Of a stretch of DNA of 64,000 nucleotides, positions 34,321-45,700 are shown piece by piece. Made by a program: the position numbers and the translations under genes. Below the pieces are notes generated by a model. That model saw only the letters and a list, made by a program, of their open reading frames with translations, did not search any database and had not been told where the DNA came from. Position 1 is the first letter of the stretch; the number at the start of each line of letters is the position of its first letter. This DNA is from Lotus japonicus (taxonomy: Eukaryota; Streptophyta; Magnoliopsida; Fabales; Fabaceae): positions 77,691,093 to 77,755,092 of the forward strand of contig NC_080042.1 in assembly GCF_012489685.1 (NCBI RefSeq), read 5' to 3'.

Positions 34321-37156
34321 ATGTTTTCTCCATCATGGCTTCAAAATCCAGGTTAGTTAGTCAAGCTTGGTGCTTTGTATGTGGCTGTGCCTCTATTGCT
34401 TTAAGATCTAATTTGGGTTTCTTCTACTTCTTCTTTGCACTGCTTCACACTTAACTTTTTCTGTCTGGGCTTCACTGTGAAATTTTCCAATTGATGGGGT
34501 TTGATTTGCTGGTTTAGAAGAAAAAAAAAATCTGCCTAAATGTTAGTGTGAGTACTCACATTAACAGTGGAGAGGAATTTACCGAGCATAATCCCTCAGA
34601 GTGAAATAGTTAAGTTAAACTTTCTGAAATAACTTTCAAGTGTAATTATTTGAACCTCATTAGTTTACATTGGTGTTTGACTTTAGGCATGTGTGCAGCT
34701 TGGAACCGTAAATTAGCTAGGTGGAAATGAGGGAATTAGAAACAACCAGTACCAGCAATAAATTTATGGACTATGTTTGAGATTTTTTTTTTCATATGAT
34801 GAAACCTGTGACTTTTAGATTTTAAATGAGAATTGGCATAGCCTATTTATAAGCAATGCATTGTGAATAATTGGGAATAAGTGCATATACTTGACTGTTG
34901 TGGCAATCTTTTTCTCATCTTAATGGAGTTGCTTGGAGTACTGTGGTTACTGCCTGATTCATATCTTGCTGTTCCCAACAAAGACTATGGTTGCTCTGAC
35001 TTGAATAATGCCTACTGACTCTTGGGGAGGTAAAAAAATAGGGTTGCTCTGATTGTTTCTTACTTCTTTTTACATATCTAGCTGTTGAATTTAGGCTTGA
35101 GGACTGATTGTATTTGTTTATATATATATATAGCTCTTGAATTTTTGTTCCCAATTTCTGGTATCACAACTTCTAAGGGGTCATCCAATCTGTGAATTTA
35201 TTTCTTATCTAATATTGAGATGTTCTTGTGTTGTATTGCTATGTTGTGCCTTTTTCTAACTCTTTTTGTGTTGAGTTGTGCCTAGAGTTGGATGAAATCC
35301 ACATTAGAATTAAGAAGTTTAATTGTGACTAAATGATGCTTGTGACAGCTTGACTTTGTCAATGATGTCTCGCAATGTGTGGCTATTGTAGGGTGATCAA
35401 GTTCTTTTTCATCCAACAAAAGAATTTCTTCCAACAATCCACTAGTGTTATTTCCTTTTTTAATACTTCGTGTAGCTTGGTCTGACTTGCATTTATCTTT
35501 CTCTCAGAGATGTAGAGAGTTGATTCTTGTTATGTCTCTTTCTTCTACTCATTAATGTTTCTTTTTTTTTCCACAGTAATTGGTTTGCTTATAACTATAG
35601 TTCAAACGATTAAGGACTTAGATTTAAATAGTTATATGATTTGTGATCAAACATGATGGTGGTGTTTAAATTTGATCAATTTGGCCGGCTGACTCCATTT
35701 TCTGAAAAATGGCTTTGTTGTTGCTGTAATGATTTTGTCTTCTGCTGCGTTGCATTAGTTTCCTAGATGAAGCTTTTCATATTATAACCTTAAAAATATT
35801 TCAAGAAGTTTACTCTTGTATGTGGTAATTTTGACATATGAAACTTACATCCAACATGATACCGAAATCTATTGTTAGTTTCTTGCCATAGAGATTGAAA
35901 AGTTAAAGCTTGGTGATATGACTTGCCGACGGGGAGATATTGAAGTAGCTAAGATGTAAGTAGCAGGATTTTTGGCTATTATATGCTATTAGTCACTTTG
36001 CTATTATATGCTTAATTTGTGGCTCCCTTTTTGAATTTGGATGCATTGCTGTCACTTTTATGTTGTAAACAAAATTTTATTAGTCATGAATGATAACAAT
36101 GATTGCTGCTAATTAAAAACAATAATAACTAATATAGGGTGAAAAAGCCTCCCACTAATTTTCTTTGGAACTTTCTACATCAATTCACTCTTTTGGTCCT
36201 TAAAATTGTAAAGGGAATCAAATCTGATCCCTGTAAAATTTTCGCATCAAATTGGGTCCCTGAAATTGTTTTTTTAATTTAATTAAGTCTTTTTGCTCAA
36301 TTTTGACTAGTTAACGGTCCAGTGGAAAACCTAGTCAGCTAAGGATGGCCACATGCACTTTTTTCACATCAATTTTAGTCCCTTAAAAAATAATTTAATC
36401 AATTTTAGACTTTGTTCTTCCACCTTCCTTTTCCTCCATAACTCAAATCCTTATACCTAGAAATTCAAAACCCTAAAAAAAACTATATGTTTATCACATT
36501 CACCTTGTTCTTCCTTTTGAATTTATGTGATTTGAGTTATAGAGGAAGAGGAAGAAGGTGAAAGTGGAAGAACATGAAGGTGGAAGAACAGAAACTAAAA
36601 TTGATTAAAATACTTTTTAAGGGACTAAAATTGATGTGAAAAAATCCACGTGGCCGTCCTTAGCTGACTAGGCTTGCCACTGGACTGTTGACCGGTCAAA
36701 ATTGAGCAAAAGGAGTTAATTAGATTAAAAAAAACAATTTTAGGACCCAATTTGATGCGAAAATTTTACAAGGACCAGATTTAATTCCCTTTACAATTTC
36801 AAGGACCAAAAGGTTATTTAAGCCGTAAAATTATACTGTGTGTACGAGAAGGCATATGAGCTTCTTGATTTTGTAGTATTGTGTTTGTCCATACTAGGAT
36901 TTCATAATTGTGAAGTAACATGTATGAATTTTTCATCCAACAAAAGAAAAAACAGAATTGTTTTTTGTAATAGCTACTAGCTAGCTAAGTTATTGTTATA
37001 CTGTACCAAAGTGCATTTAATATCTGTATGTAATGCTTCACTATAGATTAGTGTACTGACTCTATAGATTGCTTCACTTCATTGTCTGAGTGTTGAACTG
37101 TTTAATGTATCGTGCTAAGTTCTGCTTCATTTTGCTCACGTAGGCATGATACGTGA
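34321..37156 (+). CDS. candidate spliced micropeptide, 35 codons (tentative)
   Basis: Tentative. Three segments with good splice borders and compatible phases: 34321-34351 (ends CCAG|GTTAGT), 35892-35955 (CCATAG|AGATT ... AAGAT|GTAAG) and 37144-37156 (ACGTAG|GCATG ... TGA). They join into a 35-residue basic peptide starting MFSPSWLQNP, with a middle reading EIEKLKLGDMTCRRGDIEVA. A TATA box lies 44 bp upstream of the first ATG. Only one frame of the middle exon is open, and it is the one that fits. Introns are about 1.5 and 1.2 kb; the second contains a large foldback element. I do not recognise the peptide. Alternatives are a non-coding RNA with these exons, a larger gene with missed exons, or chance. 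Confidence 0.28.
36190..36824. mobile_element. foldback / long-TIR element (MULE-like)
   Basis: About 635 bp, nearly all inverted repeat. The left arm (36190 to about 36425, TTTTGGTCCTTAAAATTGTA...) pairs with the right arm (about 36575-36824, reverse complement AACCTTTTGGTCCTTGAAAT...) at roughly 85-90 percent by eye over ~230 bp, and the core contains a further inverted pair (TCCATAACTCAAATC / GATTTGAGTTATAG). The right terminus GGCTTAAATAACC is typical of long-TIR Mutator-like elements in dicots; the left terminus appears altered. No ORF inside. Confidence 0.75.
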
Positions 37157-37262
37157 GAGATGATGGCATGAGCAATGGTCTTCATCTATTGAATCTTCCA
37201 TGTCTTAAATTCAATGGAGTAATAGAATGGTATTTAATATCTGTATGTAATGAAAAGGAGGA

Positions 37263-37501
37263 CTAACAACACCCGCTTCACCTCCTGGGAAGTCCTCGTG
37301 TTGCATCCCCTTTTTTAGTTTCAAAAAAAAAAAAAAAAAAACAACACCCGCTTCACTTTTCAACACTCCTCTTCGGCTGAAATTCATGTGGGTCTCATTA
37401 AATTGAAATTGAAGTGAAGACGTTTTTAGTAAACCTCACATAAATTTCAATCCATCAATGAGAGAATGTTGAAAATAAGGTGTTAAAAAAAGTGTTACTA
37501 G
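37263..37501. mobile_element. MITE interrupted by a poly(A) retro-insertion
   Basis: Inverted ends CTAACAACAC...TTTTCAACAC and reverse complement CTAGTAACAC...TTTTCAACA, with inner arms GAAATTCATGTGGG / AACCTCACATAAATTTC. The 131 bp element at 50115-50245 shares CTAG(C)AACACTCT, TCTCTCATTGAT and CCCACATGAATT blocks, so they are related. Its left arm is split by a 58 nt insertion. Confidence 0.55.
37282..37339 (+). mobile_element. 58 nt 5'-truncated retro-insertion with poly(A) and TSD
   Basis: Flanked by AACAACACCCGCTTCAC at 37265-37281 and 37340-37356 (17 bp, identical). The insert is CTCCTGGGAAGTCCTCGTGT and following bases to TTTAGTTTC plus a run of about 18 A. Target duplication plus poly(A) is the mark of L1-type reverse transcription; only the 3' tail of the source was copied. 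Confidence 0.8.
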
Positions 37502-38877
37502 TGTTTTCCGTATACACTTATATAATGACATAGAGAACAATTAAAACTAAGACGTTATCTAAATTGCTTAATTTAATTTAATAAATAGTAGTACTATTTG
37601 TAAATTGATTAATTTATTTTAACAAATTGTACAATCCTAGTTCAATTAAAAAGAAGCATATAATAAGAGAAGGTAGTTTCTGCCTAATTTCCTTCTGGAG
37701 ACTTGGCCAACAAATTTCCATTGAAACAGTTGCACAAAGAAAAATCTCCCCTTTCAACACGGTTGGGAGGCGACCAAAAAAAGAAAGAAACAACCTTGAG
37801 GTTGGGGGATCACATCGGGTTGTTTTTTTCTATTTCATTTTAAGGTACCATTTAGCAATTTTGTTAGTGTTTAATGGATAATATATATTGTCAGTGTAAA
37901 TTTATACTAACAACTTCATAGCATGTCCGATAAGACAAATAATAACTTTAGTTTTAAATTTTAATTAAAAAAAATATTTTTTGATTTTTTGAAATTCAAT
38001 TGGATAACCTTGTAAATAAAGTTTACACTAATGGTGCACATACCTCATGATTCAACATATATATCTGCTTATGCATTCAACTCATCAACATCAGTTCAAC
38101 CAAGAGAAGTTCTCCTAGCTTGGCCCTGCTTGATATTTCAATCTACATCAAAAATTGGGATTAAAAGACGATATTTTAACATATTCACACTATTTATACT
38201 AAAACAAATTATTTACTAACAAATAATTTGTCACCCAAGGCTTTGTTGGTTTCATTTTGACTTGTTTCACATGTCTTCCAAAATCCAACGATGCAAACAA
38301 TACCTTTGGTGACAAATTAATGGTGCTGAGATAGGCCAAATGGAATCGGTTGCAACAGAGAAGATTTTTAGCAGTTTCATTCCTACAATAAATATTTTTA
38401 ACTGGCTGTTTTTTCTCTTAAAAAAATTAAAATTGAAGAGCGATACATACTAGGTATTATTATAAGATAAATATAAAAAACAAATATATCTTTGGGTGAA
38501 AGACAAGACAAGTATTTTGCATGATGTAACAACTCCAAGAAGAGACTAAGCATGATGTAGCTTTCCGGCTCAAATAAGATCGTTTGCTGCGGAGATACTT
38601 GTAACCACAAAAAAAAGTATTTTTCATAGAAGATAATTCTATTCGAGTCGAAAACATCGGTTTTTTCCATCCACAAAACTTAAATCTGAAACCTTATTTA
38701 AAAAATTTCAACATGTATTTACTTAAATCAATCATAAAATAAATTGTTTTTGGAGAACTATTTTTGTTTTATCACAATAACCCTTTGCACGATCTTAACA
38801 ATGTGAAAGCCATATGGCATAAAATTGATTAAATAATACTACCTATGTCCTTATTATAAAGAGTGAAAAACTACAAT

Positions 38878-38891
38878 GTCAAAAAAAAAAA
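38878..38891 (+). mobile_element. 13-14 nt poly(A) micro-insertion with TSD
   Basis: GTC followed by ten A sits between two copies of GAGTGAAAAACTACAAT (38861-38877 and 38892-38908). This is best read as target-primed insertion of only a poly(A) tail plus three source bases. Confidence 0.65.
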
Positions 38892-39048
38892 GAGTGAAAA
38901 ACTACAATACAATAAAGTGAAATATTGAACTTCCAAAAGTTACTCTTAACATACCTTTCTTAATTTCAATAAATTATTTTTTAAACAATTTCTATGCATT
39001 ATTTATACTTAAAGTTGCTACGGCTCAAAGCAATTGTTTGACAAATTT

Positions 39049-39069
39049 TCCGATGTACCAAAAAAAAAC
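39049..39069 (+). mobile_element. ~20 nt poly(A) micro-insertion with TSD
   Basis: CCGATGTACC plus nine A between two copies of TTGTTTGACAAATTT (39034-39048 and 39070-39084). Same signature as the insertion at 38878; slightly less certain because the duplication edges are AT-rich. Confidence 0.5.
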
Positions 39070-39291
39070 TTGTTTGACAAATTTCCTGAGTTTTCTAAAT
39101 TAATATAAAATAAAAACAACTTTATACTATTTAAGGTCATAATTATAGTAGAAGTACAAAGTGGTAAGATAAAATAGTATAGAAGGTAAATAGAAGAAGA
39201 AGAAGAAGAAAAACATCCATAGACATTTTCAAATTAAAGGAATTTTCTTTGCCGTTTATGAAGTCAAACGGCAAACTTTTTCTCTTTTCTA

Positions 39292-39312
39292 TATTATTAT
39301 TATTATTATTAT
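39292..39312. repeat. (ATT)n microsatellite
   Basis: Seven ATT units upstream of the RING-CH gene; a GAA run lies about 90 bp before it. Confidence 0.85.
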
Positions 39313-39651
39313 CCATTTTCTAAGCAAAACCTAAATTTCCAAATAAATAAAAATCATTATTTCTAAATAAATAAATAAATACAAGAAGAAACGAGAAGAA
39401 GAAAACGCGTTTCGCAACACACACTGCGTTTGTTTATCTTCAATCGCGTTTCTCTCTTCTCTCTCTATCTTCTTCCCTATTTCCATTCTTCTCGGTAAGA
39501 TTTCCTCTCATTTTCTCGGTAAAATCTCCAGATCCGTGTCTCTTTTCATTGATGTTTATATATTCCTTTTCGATTTCTGATTCTGATTTATGAATTTTTC
39601 GATTTTGATTTTTTTTAGGGTTTTTTGATTTGAGGTTTTTTCAATTTCCCA

Positions 39652-42600
39652 ATGAGCGATCACCTGGTGCTATTCGTTGACCAACTCGTGCGCCCTGTCC
39701 CTGTTGACCCCGTCGCGCAGCCCGCCCAGCTCCCTTCTGAGCCCTCGCCGTCTCTCGATGCTGCCGCCGCGGCCGCGGGTCCTTCCGGGACCGCACCGCC
39801 GGCGGATCAAGATGTTGAGGATGCTGACGAGGATGAGCCGCTGATCCAGATGGCGGAATGCCGCATCTGCCAGGAGGAGGATCAGGTTTCCAACCTGGAG
39901 ACGCCTTGCGCCTGCAGCGGCAGCCTTAAGGTATCATCAATGTCTCTCTGCCCTGGATTCTTTTTTAATAATTCTTTGAATTTCAGGTAATTGTTTTTGT
40001 GGGATTAGAAGAAAATTGATTTGTTTGTTAATTAGAATGATTTATGCGTTTTGCGTGTAAAACTTAGGATTTCAAATGATCGATCTCTGTGAAAAAAGGG
40101 ATATGAAACGTTTTTTTGTGCTTGTTATTAATATTGATAATGTTAATTATTGAATTCGATTTATGCTTATGCATGGTTAGAAGGTTTTTTGTTACTTTTT
40201 TGTGTATATGCACCCTTATAGATGCTACCTGGATCAAAATGAGTTTATGAATCTTTTTGCTGGATATATTTTGCATTCTTAATTAACCGGTTCTCGAAGT
40301 AGATTCAATATTTTTAAATTGGAAAATGAGAACGAATTATCGAACGGTTTCTGTGAGAAAACTGCGTTCTGCTCCCGTTATTGAGCTGGGTAATGCATTA
40401 ATATCCATTGCCCAGCTTGAGAGGAGGATGAGAATGCAGAAGGGTGGGGGAACATTGTTGTGTGCGTGATATTTTGTTTCATTTCATTCATCTCTGTTTT
40501 GGTCTTCATGAGTAATAACTTGTGAACTTTGTTTTTGCACAGTATGCTCACAGAAAATGTGTTCAGCATTGGTGCAATGAGAAAGGAGACATCACTTGTG
40601 AGATATGTCATCAGGTATGTGCTTTGTACTGCCATTTTTTATATTCCATTACATTTTTGTTCTCGTAAGGTTATGGTGAAGGAAAGTTATGCGAATGCTT
40701 ATTTTTTGAAAGTGTCTAGCTTTATTGGACTGTGAATTGGGATCTCAGTATCCTGGATCCTGGGTTTAGTGGGGGGGGGGGGGTGAAACTAGTTGGGTAG
40801 GCTGTAGCTCTCTGTAAAGGTCACATACTCCCTCTCTTATCTGTATTATTGAACCTCAAACACAATATTTTAATGTTAAGCTTGTAGTTATAGTGATAGA
40901 GTGAAGAACTGTATGCCTTCTTGATTAACTACTTTCAATAGAAAATAGATACACCTGTAAGATGAATCTTGCCCTATGATATCTTGAATTCAGAAGGAAA
41001 TGCTTATACCATCCAATAACCTTCACTCTCCGATTTAATAGCTAAGAAAAACATCTTTGCTCTTAGTTTAGTTGTTTGCTTTAGATTACTCTATGGTTTT
41101 GCACGGGGTTTTGAGTATGGAATATGGGATGCCTGCTCTGCCCAGGTACCAAACATGGGCATCTTGCATATACATCCCAATATATTTTATAATTTTAGAT
41201 TTCTAGCCTGAATGAGGATGCATTTGTTCAATATACCTCCTTGTTTTCTTGCATTTTGCCTGAGATTGGGAAAAGTTTTGTGAGAAGTGAATGTATTTTA
41301 TCTGAGTATATGTAAAATATACTCTGGAAAATTAACATTTTGTATTCTTAAATTGTAAGATAGTGTACTTGTAGTCATTGTGCAAGTTGCTTGTCTACTT
41401 TTTATATTTGGGAATGAACCAAATGCTCAATATCCTGTGCGTATGTAAATCCTTCCAATTATATTTATTATGTTCTAGTCTTTGATGCTTGCTAATTTTT
41501 TTTTTTTTTTTTTTTGCATTTAACTCGCAGCCCTATCAACCTGGGTATACCGCCCCGCCACCTCGCCCTAATCCTGATGAAACTACCATTGATATAGGGT
41601 AAGCTAAAGTTTTATCTATTTTGAAATAGCATTTCAGTATGTTAATGTTGTTCAAGTGGTCTCTTTGTGAGTTACATGGAGGCTTAAATGGCCTTTGAAA
41701 CTTGTCTCTTAATTAATCATAACCTTTCTTTCAGAGGAGGGTGGACAATATCTGGCACGCCTTTGGACTTGCGTGATCCTAGACTTCTGGCAATTGCAGA
41801 GGCAGAACGCCAATTCTTGGATGCTGAATATGATGAGTATGCTGCTTCAAATGCCAGCGGAGCTGCATTTTGCCGCTCAGCTGCTCTAATTGTAAGTCAA
41901 CAACCTTGCATACCTTTTTACCAAATTTTGTAGAACTTGGTCATGTTTATTTGCATTATCCATTTTGCGTTAATGGCATCTAGTACTACTTTCATATTCT
42001 GAATTTATTAGAAATCAATTACATGCTATGGACTCCGATGCTGCACCATTGCATTGGTTCAATATATTGACCATGTTAGTATGCTAGCTAGTGCATATGA
42101 TTTTAAGCTTAATACATTTTATTTGTTACAGTTGATGGCCCTTTTGCTCTTGCGGCATGCATTGTCTGTCACAGATGGTGATGCTTCTGATGATGATCCT
42201 TCTAACTTTTTCTCTGTAAGTGATTTGAGTTTCTTTTATTTAAGTTGTTTGTGTGCCTGTTGTATGATTTCAAATGTGATGGAGCCAACCTAATTATCCC
42301 CCAATCTTCTGCAGCTTTTCTTGCTTCGAGCTGCTGGATTTCTTTTACCTTGCTATATTATGGCTTGGGCAATCAGTATCCTGCAACGTCGACGACAAAG
42401 ACAGGTTAGTTTTCTAATTGTATTCTGGTTTTCTTTTGAAAAATCATGTTATGCAGTTCCATTATAGGCTGCATTCGATGTCTGTTCATGTGTTTTTTGC
42501 TAGTGCATCTGGGAAACTGCCTACACATTCAGGATTTCCCCGAGTATGTTCTGTGAATTTCTGATGGTTTTGTATTATGAACAGGAAGCTGCAGCTTTAG

Positions 42601-42704
42601 CAGCCACCCAAGTTGCTTTTGTTCTACAATCTGGGCAGCGTAGAGGTCTACAATTTGCCATAGCGCCAGGACCACCCCCCACTGTACACCAGGAGCAAGT
42701 GTAG
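39652..42704 (+). CDS. RING-CH (MARCH-type) membrane E3 ubiquitin ligase
   Basis: Seven exons: 39652-39930, 40543-40614, 41531-41598, 41735-41891, 42132-42215, 42315-42404, 42585-42704; 870 nt, 289 aa, phases consistent. After an acidic, Ala/Pro-rich N-terminus comes a C4HC3 RING-CH domain (about residues 69-118): CRICQEEDQVSNLETPCACS, then HRKCVQHWCNEKGDITCEIC, split by intron 1. This type recruits E2 enzymes and ubiquitinates membrane proteins. The following PYQPGYTAPPPRP block and the region GGWTISGTPLDLRDPRLLA are typical of plant PIT1/DUF3675 proteins. Two hydrophobic segments lie near residues 165-180 (LILMALLLLRHAL) and 198-225 (FLLRAAGFLLPCYIMAWAI), so it is probably a two-pass endomembrane protein. 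Substrate unknown. Intron 2 carries a run of 13 G. Confidence 0.92.
40771..40783 (+). repeat. G13 homopolymer in RING-CH intron 2
   Basis: Thirteen consecutive G in an AT-rich intron; rare in plant introns and prone to length error or polymorphism. Confidence 0.8.
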
Positions 42705-45700
42705 TTTGTATTTTTTATGTATGAGATCACATGGCGTCAGTAAGGCTTGTTGATGTTATGTACTATTAATCTTTGACTTTCCCAGCTTAATGTATGTACA
42801 TACTGGGGGTGCTTAAACAATACATGAATTCATGATTATCCATTCAATTCATCCGTCTATGAATGTAATCGAATCCATCTAGTTATTAGTAATAAAGAGA
42901 TTTATATGGAAAATGATTATTATTGTTTTATGATGTCGTTCAATTGCTAATGGATTTTTATGGTAGTAGAAAGAAAAGGAGAACGCCAAAGACCATGTTT
43001 GTTTAGTGCCATTAAAATGAGGGCAAAGATAGAGGTTAATACACATTTGATATCAATGAATTGTCTTATGTTAACTGAATATTAAATACAGTATATGCGA
43101 ATTAGATGTCATCATGCACTATATAGAAGTTCAAATTTATGTAATTTACATATTTCTGTAAGAGTCAAAACAACATATTTTCCTGTAAAATTTGTTTGTA
43201 TTTACACAATGTAAATATCTATTTATCCTTGAAGCACCAGAAGGTGAGCATTGTCATGAGAAATATAATTTATCCATGAATTTAGCAGCTAAAATGTATT
43301 TAAAGAGGAAAAGGTAGGATGATCAAGGGATGTGGTGAATTTGTACCCAGATGCTGAAGTGGTGGTTGTCCTAAAAGTTTGTTCAAACCGCTGTCCTCTG
43401 GTCCTAAATAGTAAATACAAATCCCTATACAAGGTGAGGTTCTGAATTTGAATTTGAAGCTATTTCGTCAGGAGTAATTCTTGCACGAGGTGTTCACCCT
43501 CGTTCCTCTGCCTCCATGACACTCCAAAATCTTCCCAGCAAGTCTAAGAACCAAGTAACTTGACATAGAAAGTTTTGGGCATACTCAGGACATGTTTTTA
43601 ACACATCACAACCGTGCCAAACATCATCACACTTGTACTTAATTAAAATTACAAATGTTCACTTCAACATGTTTGTTCTCTCCACAAATATTTTTTTGAA
43701 GAGCGAAACATTGATATTGGAGTTCTAGATTATGTGAACAAATATACTAAATTTTTATGTCCGATTTGACGGTCAATGAATTTGGAATAGTCATTCTATG
43801 AAGAATGCTCAAAGTTGCACTCAGAGCTATCAGCTTGCATAATTCACTAAATACTCTTTTTTTTTTTTACCTATTTACAATGTTTTCCTTTTATTTTCCC
43901 TTTTTTTCCATATGTGACTAAGTGACTTGTCTATTACACATTTTGTGTAAAAAATATAACAGACACTAATTATATAACATAAGAAAAACAATACAAAATA
44001 AACATTCATCACTAAATAGTAAATACTACAGAATTGAGTTTTCCTGTTATAGTTTTATATGTTTTAGATTTTAGAATGTACCAAGTTTTTTTTTAATGCT
44101 TCTCATCGCTAATCTTGCCAAGAGTTGAATAATCATTGTCGAACAGAATAGACAATGGACAATGATATCAAGTATCAACATGTCCAAGCACAAGCAATGG
44201 TTCAGATTTTTCAATTCAGACGTTGTAGCGCATTACAGATAGGGACCCCTGGTGCGGGTCTGATTATTTGTTTTTAAATCTCTTTTGAACAAAGTGGATA
44301 AGCATATATTCTAACACACACTAGTTATGATTATAATTCAAGATCGCCATCAATTTTAAATCAAAGGCAGAACAAACTATAGCATCTCACTTTAGCTTAT
44401 GTTTAGGTGACATTCTCTTTGTAGCTCAACTTTTTTTCCTTTCTTTCATAAAGAATTTATAGCAGCCAACTAGTCTCTCTTATCAGTAACTTTGGTTCTG
44501 CCAATCAAATGTGAATCAAATATGTTCCAAACTTGCAATTCGTTCTTAAGCTTCAGAAATCAAAACTGCTACATTATCATCAATGATATTTTATGTTTCC
44601 TTTTAATTAATTAATTGTTTTATGTTTGTGATCAAGAAGAATTCCAATGTTTTTGAATAGTTGTTAGGGCGAATGTGAAAGGATGTTGAACTCAATCCAA
44701 CAATTGAACAGATAAACCAACAGGTACTTTGTGTATGTTTGATTTGGCGTTGGTCCAAGATAAATACGATTTCACGCGATGACGTGTTCAAAACTTTTAA
44801 GTAGTTGGGCAATATTTTTTGTGTGCAAGGCAGCATTCTCCATGAGAAACAATCATATTCGAGTCAAACACATCCACTTCTAATGAAGCCAATTGACCCA
44901 AGGTTTTTATCATTCATAAGACTCGAATTTGATTCCTTACTTAAAAAGCTCCAAGTATGTACCACTTAAACCAACCACTCATTAGTTAGTGGTGGGGACA
45001 ATATACATACACATACATATATACTAGCAGAAATAAAATATAAAAAGTTAAATGAGGCAAATAATACAAACAACAAATATAATATTATCTAAACATTTAA
45101 AAAACAAAAAAAAAATTGTGAGGGCAATTGTCCCGGGAGACTATAACATGGATTTGTGTTTGGCAGAAAAACTAGAAGTTGTCATGTTAAATTTAACGTG
45201 GTTCCAAGAAATAAGATTTTGTTACATTAACTTCAACGTGAATCCAGATTGATAAATTCAAATTGGTAGGAGCTTGGTTCATACAATTACAGTCTCAAAC
45301 TAGCAAACCTCTAGTGTTCTCATGCATATAAAAATCTGGTGGATAAAGCAAATAACTAAGCAAAAAACTTGAAAGGGGGATAGTATCTGTAACAATTACA
45401 ACTCGTTTCTTGCTTTTATCTTCTTTAATTTGCTTTGCCATTCTTTTTCTCCCTTTGGTGGTTGTGTGGTGGCCTTATTCAGTCAGTGCTCGTTGTACCG
45501 AGACCGTCATGCTGAGCATTATGGGGCACACTTTGGTTCAAAACAAGTTTACAATTTACAAAGAGCACACTACTTTAAGACCAGTCTTGAGAATCTTGGA
45601 AAGCCATGGATTTGTAAAATTTTCACCTTTGTTTTATGTTACTGTACAGATTTTAATATCAGTAAATGGGTTCAGGCATATTGCATAGAATGATAAGGTC

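Larger units (their letters stand above)
37502..39651. other. intergenic with tiny retro-insertions, RING-CH promoter
   Basis: AT-rich spacer with no recognised gene. It contains two very small poly(A) insertions (38878-38891, 39049-39069), GAA and ATT microsatellites near 39195 and 39292, and the CT-rich leader of the RING-CH gene at about 39430-39500. Confidence 0.5.

Noticed and set aside
38400..38710. Segment sharing ATTCGAGTCGAAAACATC-like words with 44850-44990
   Set aside because: Similarity is limited to short words and AT-rich blocks; boundaries and class could not be established.
45410..45693. Overlapping open frames with a hydrophobic N-terminus
   Set aside because: Two frames are open over the same DNA, no family resemblance, and no promoter or splice support.
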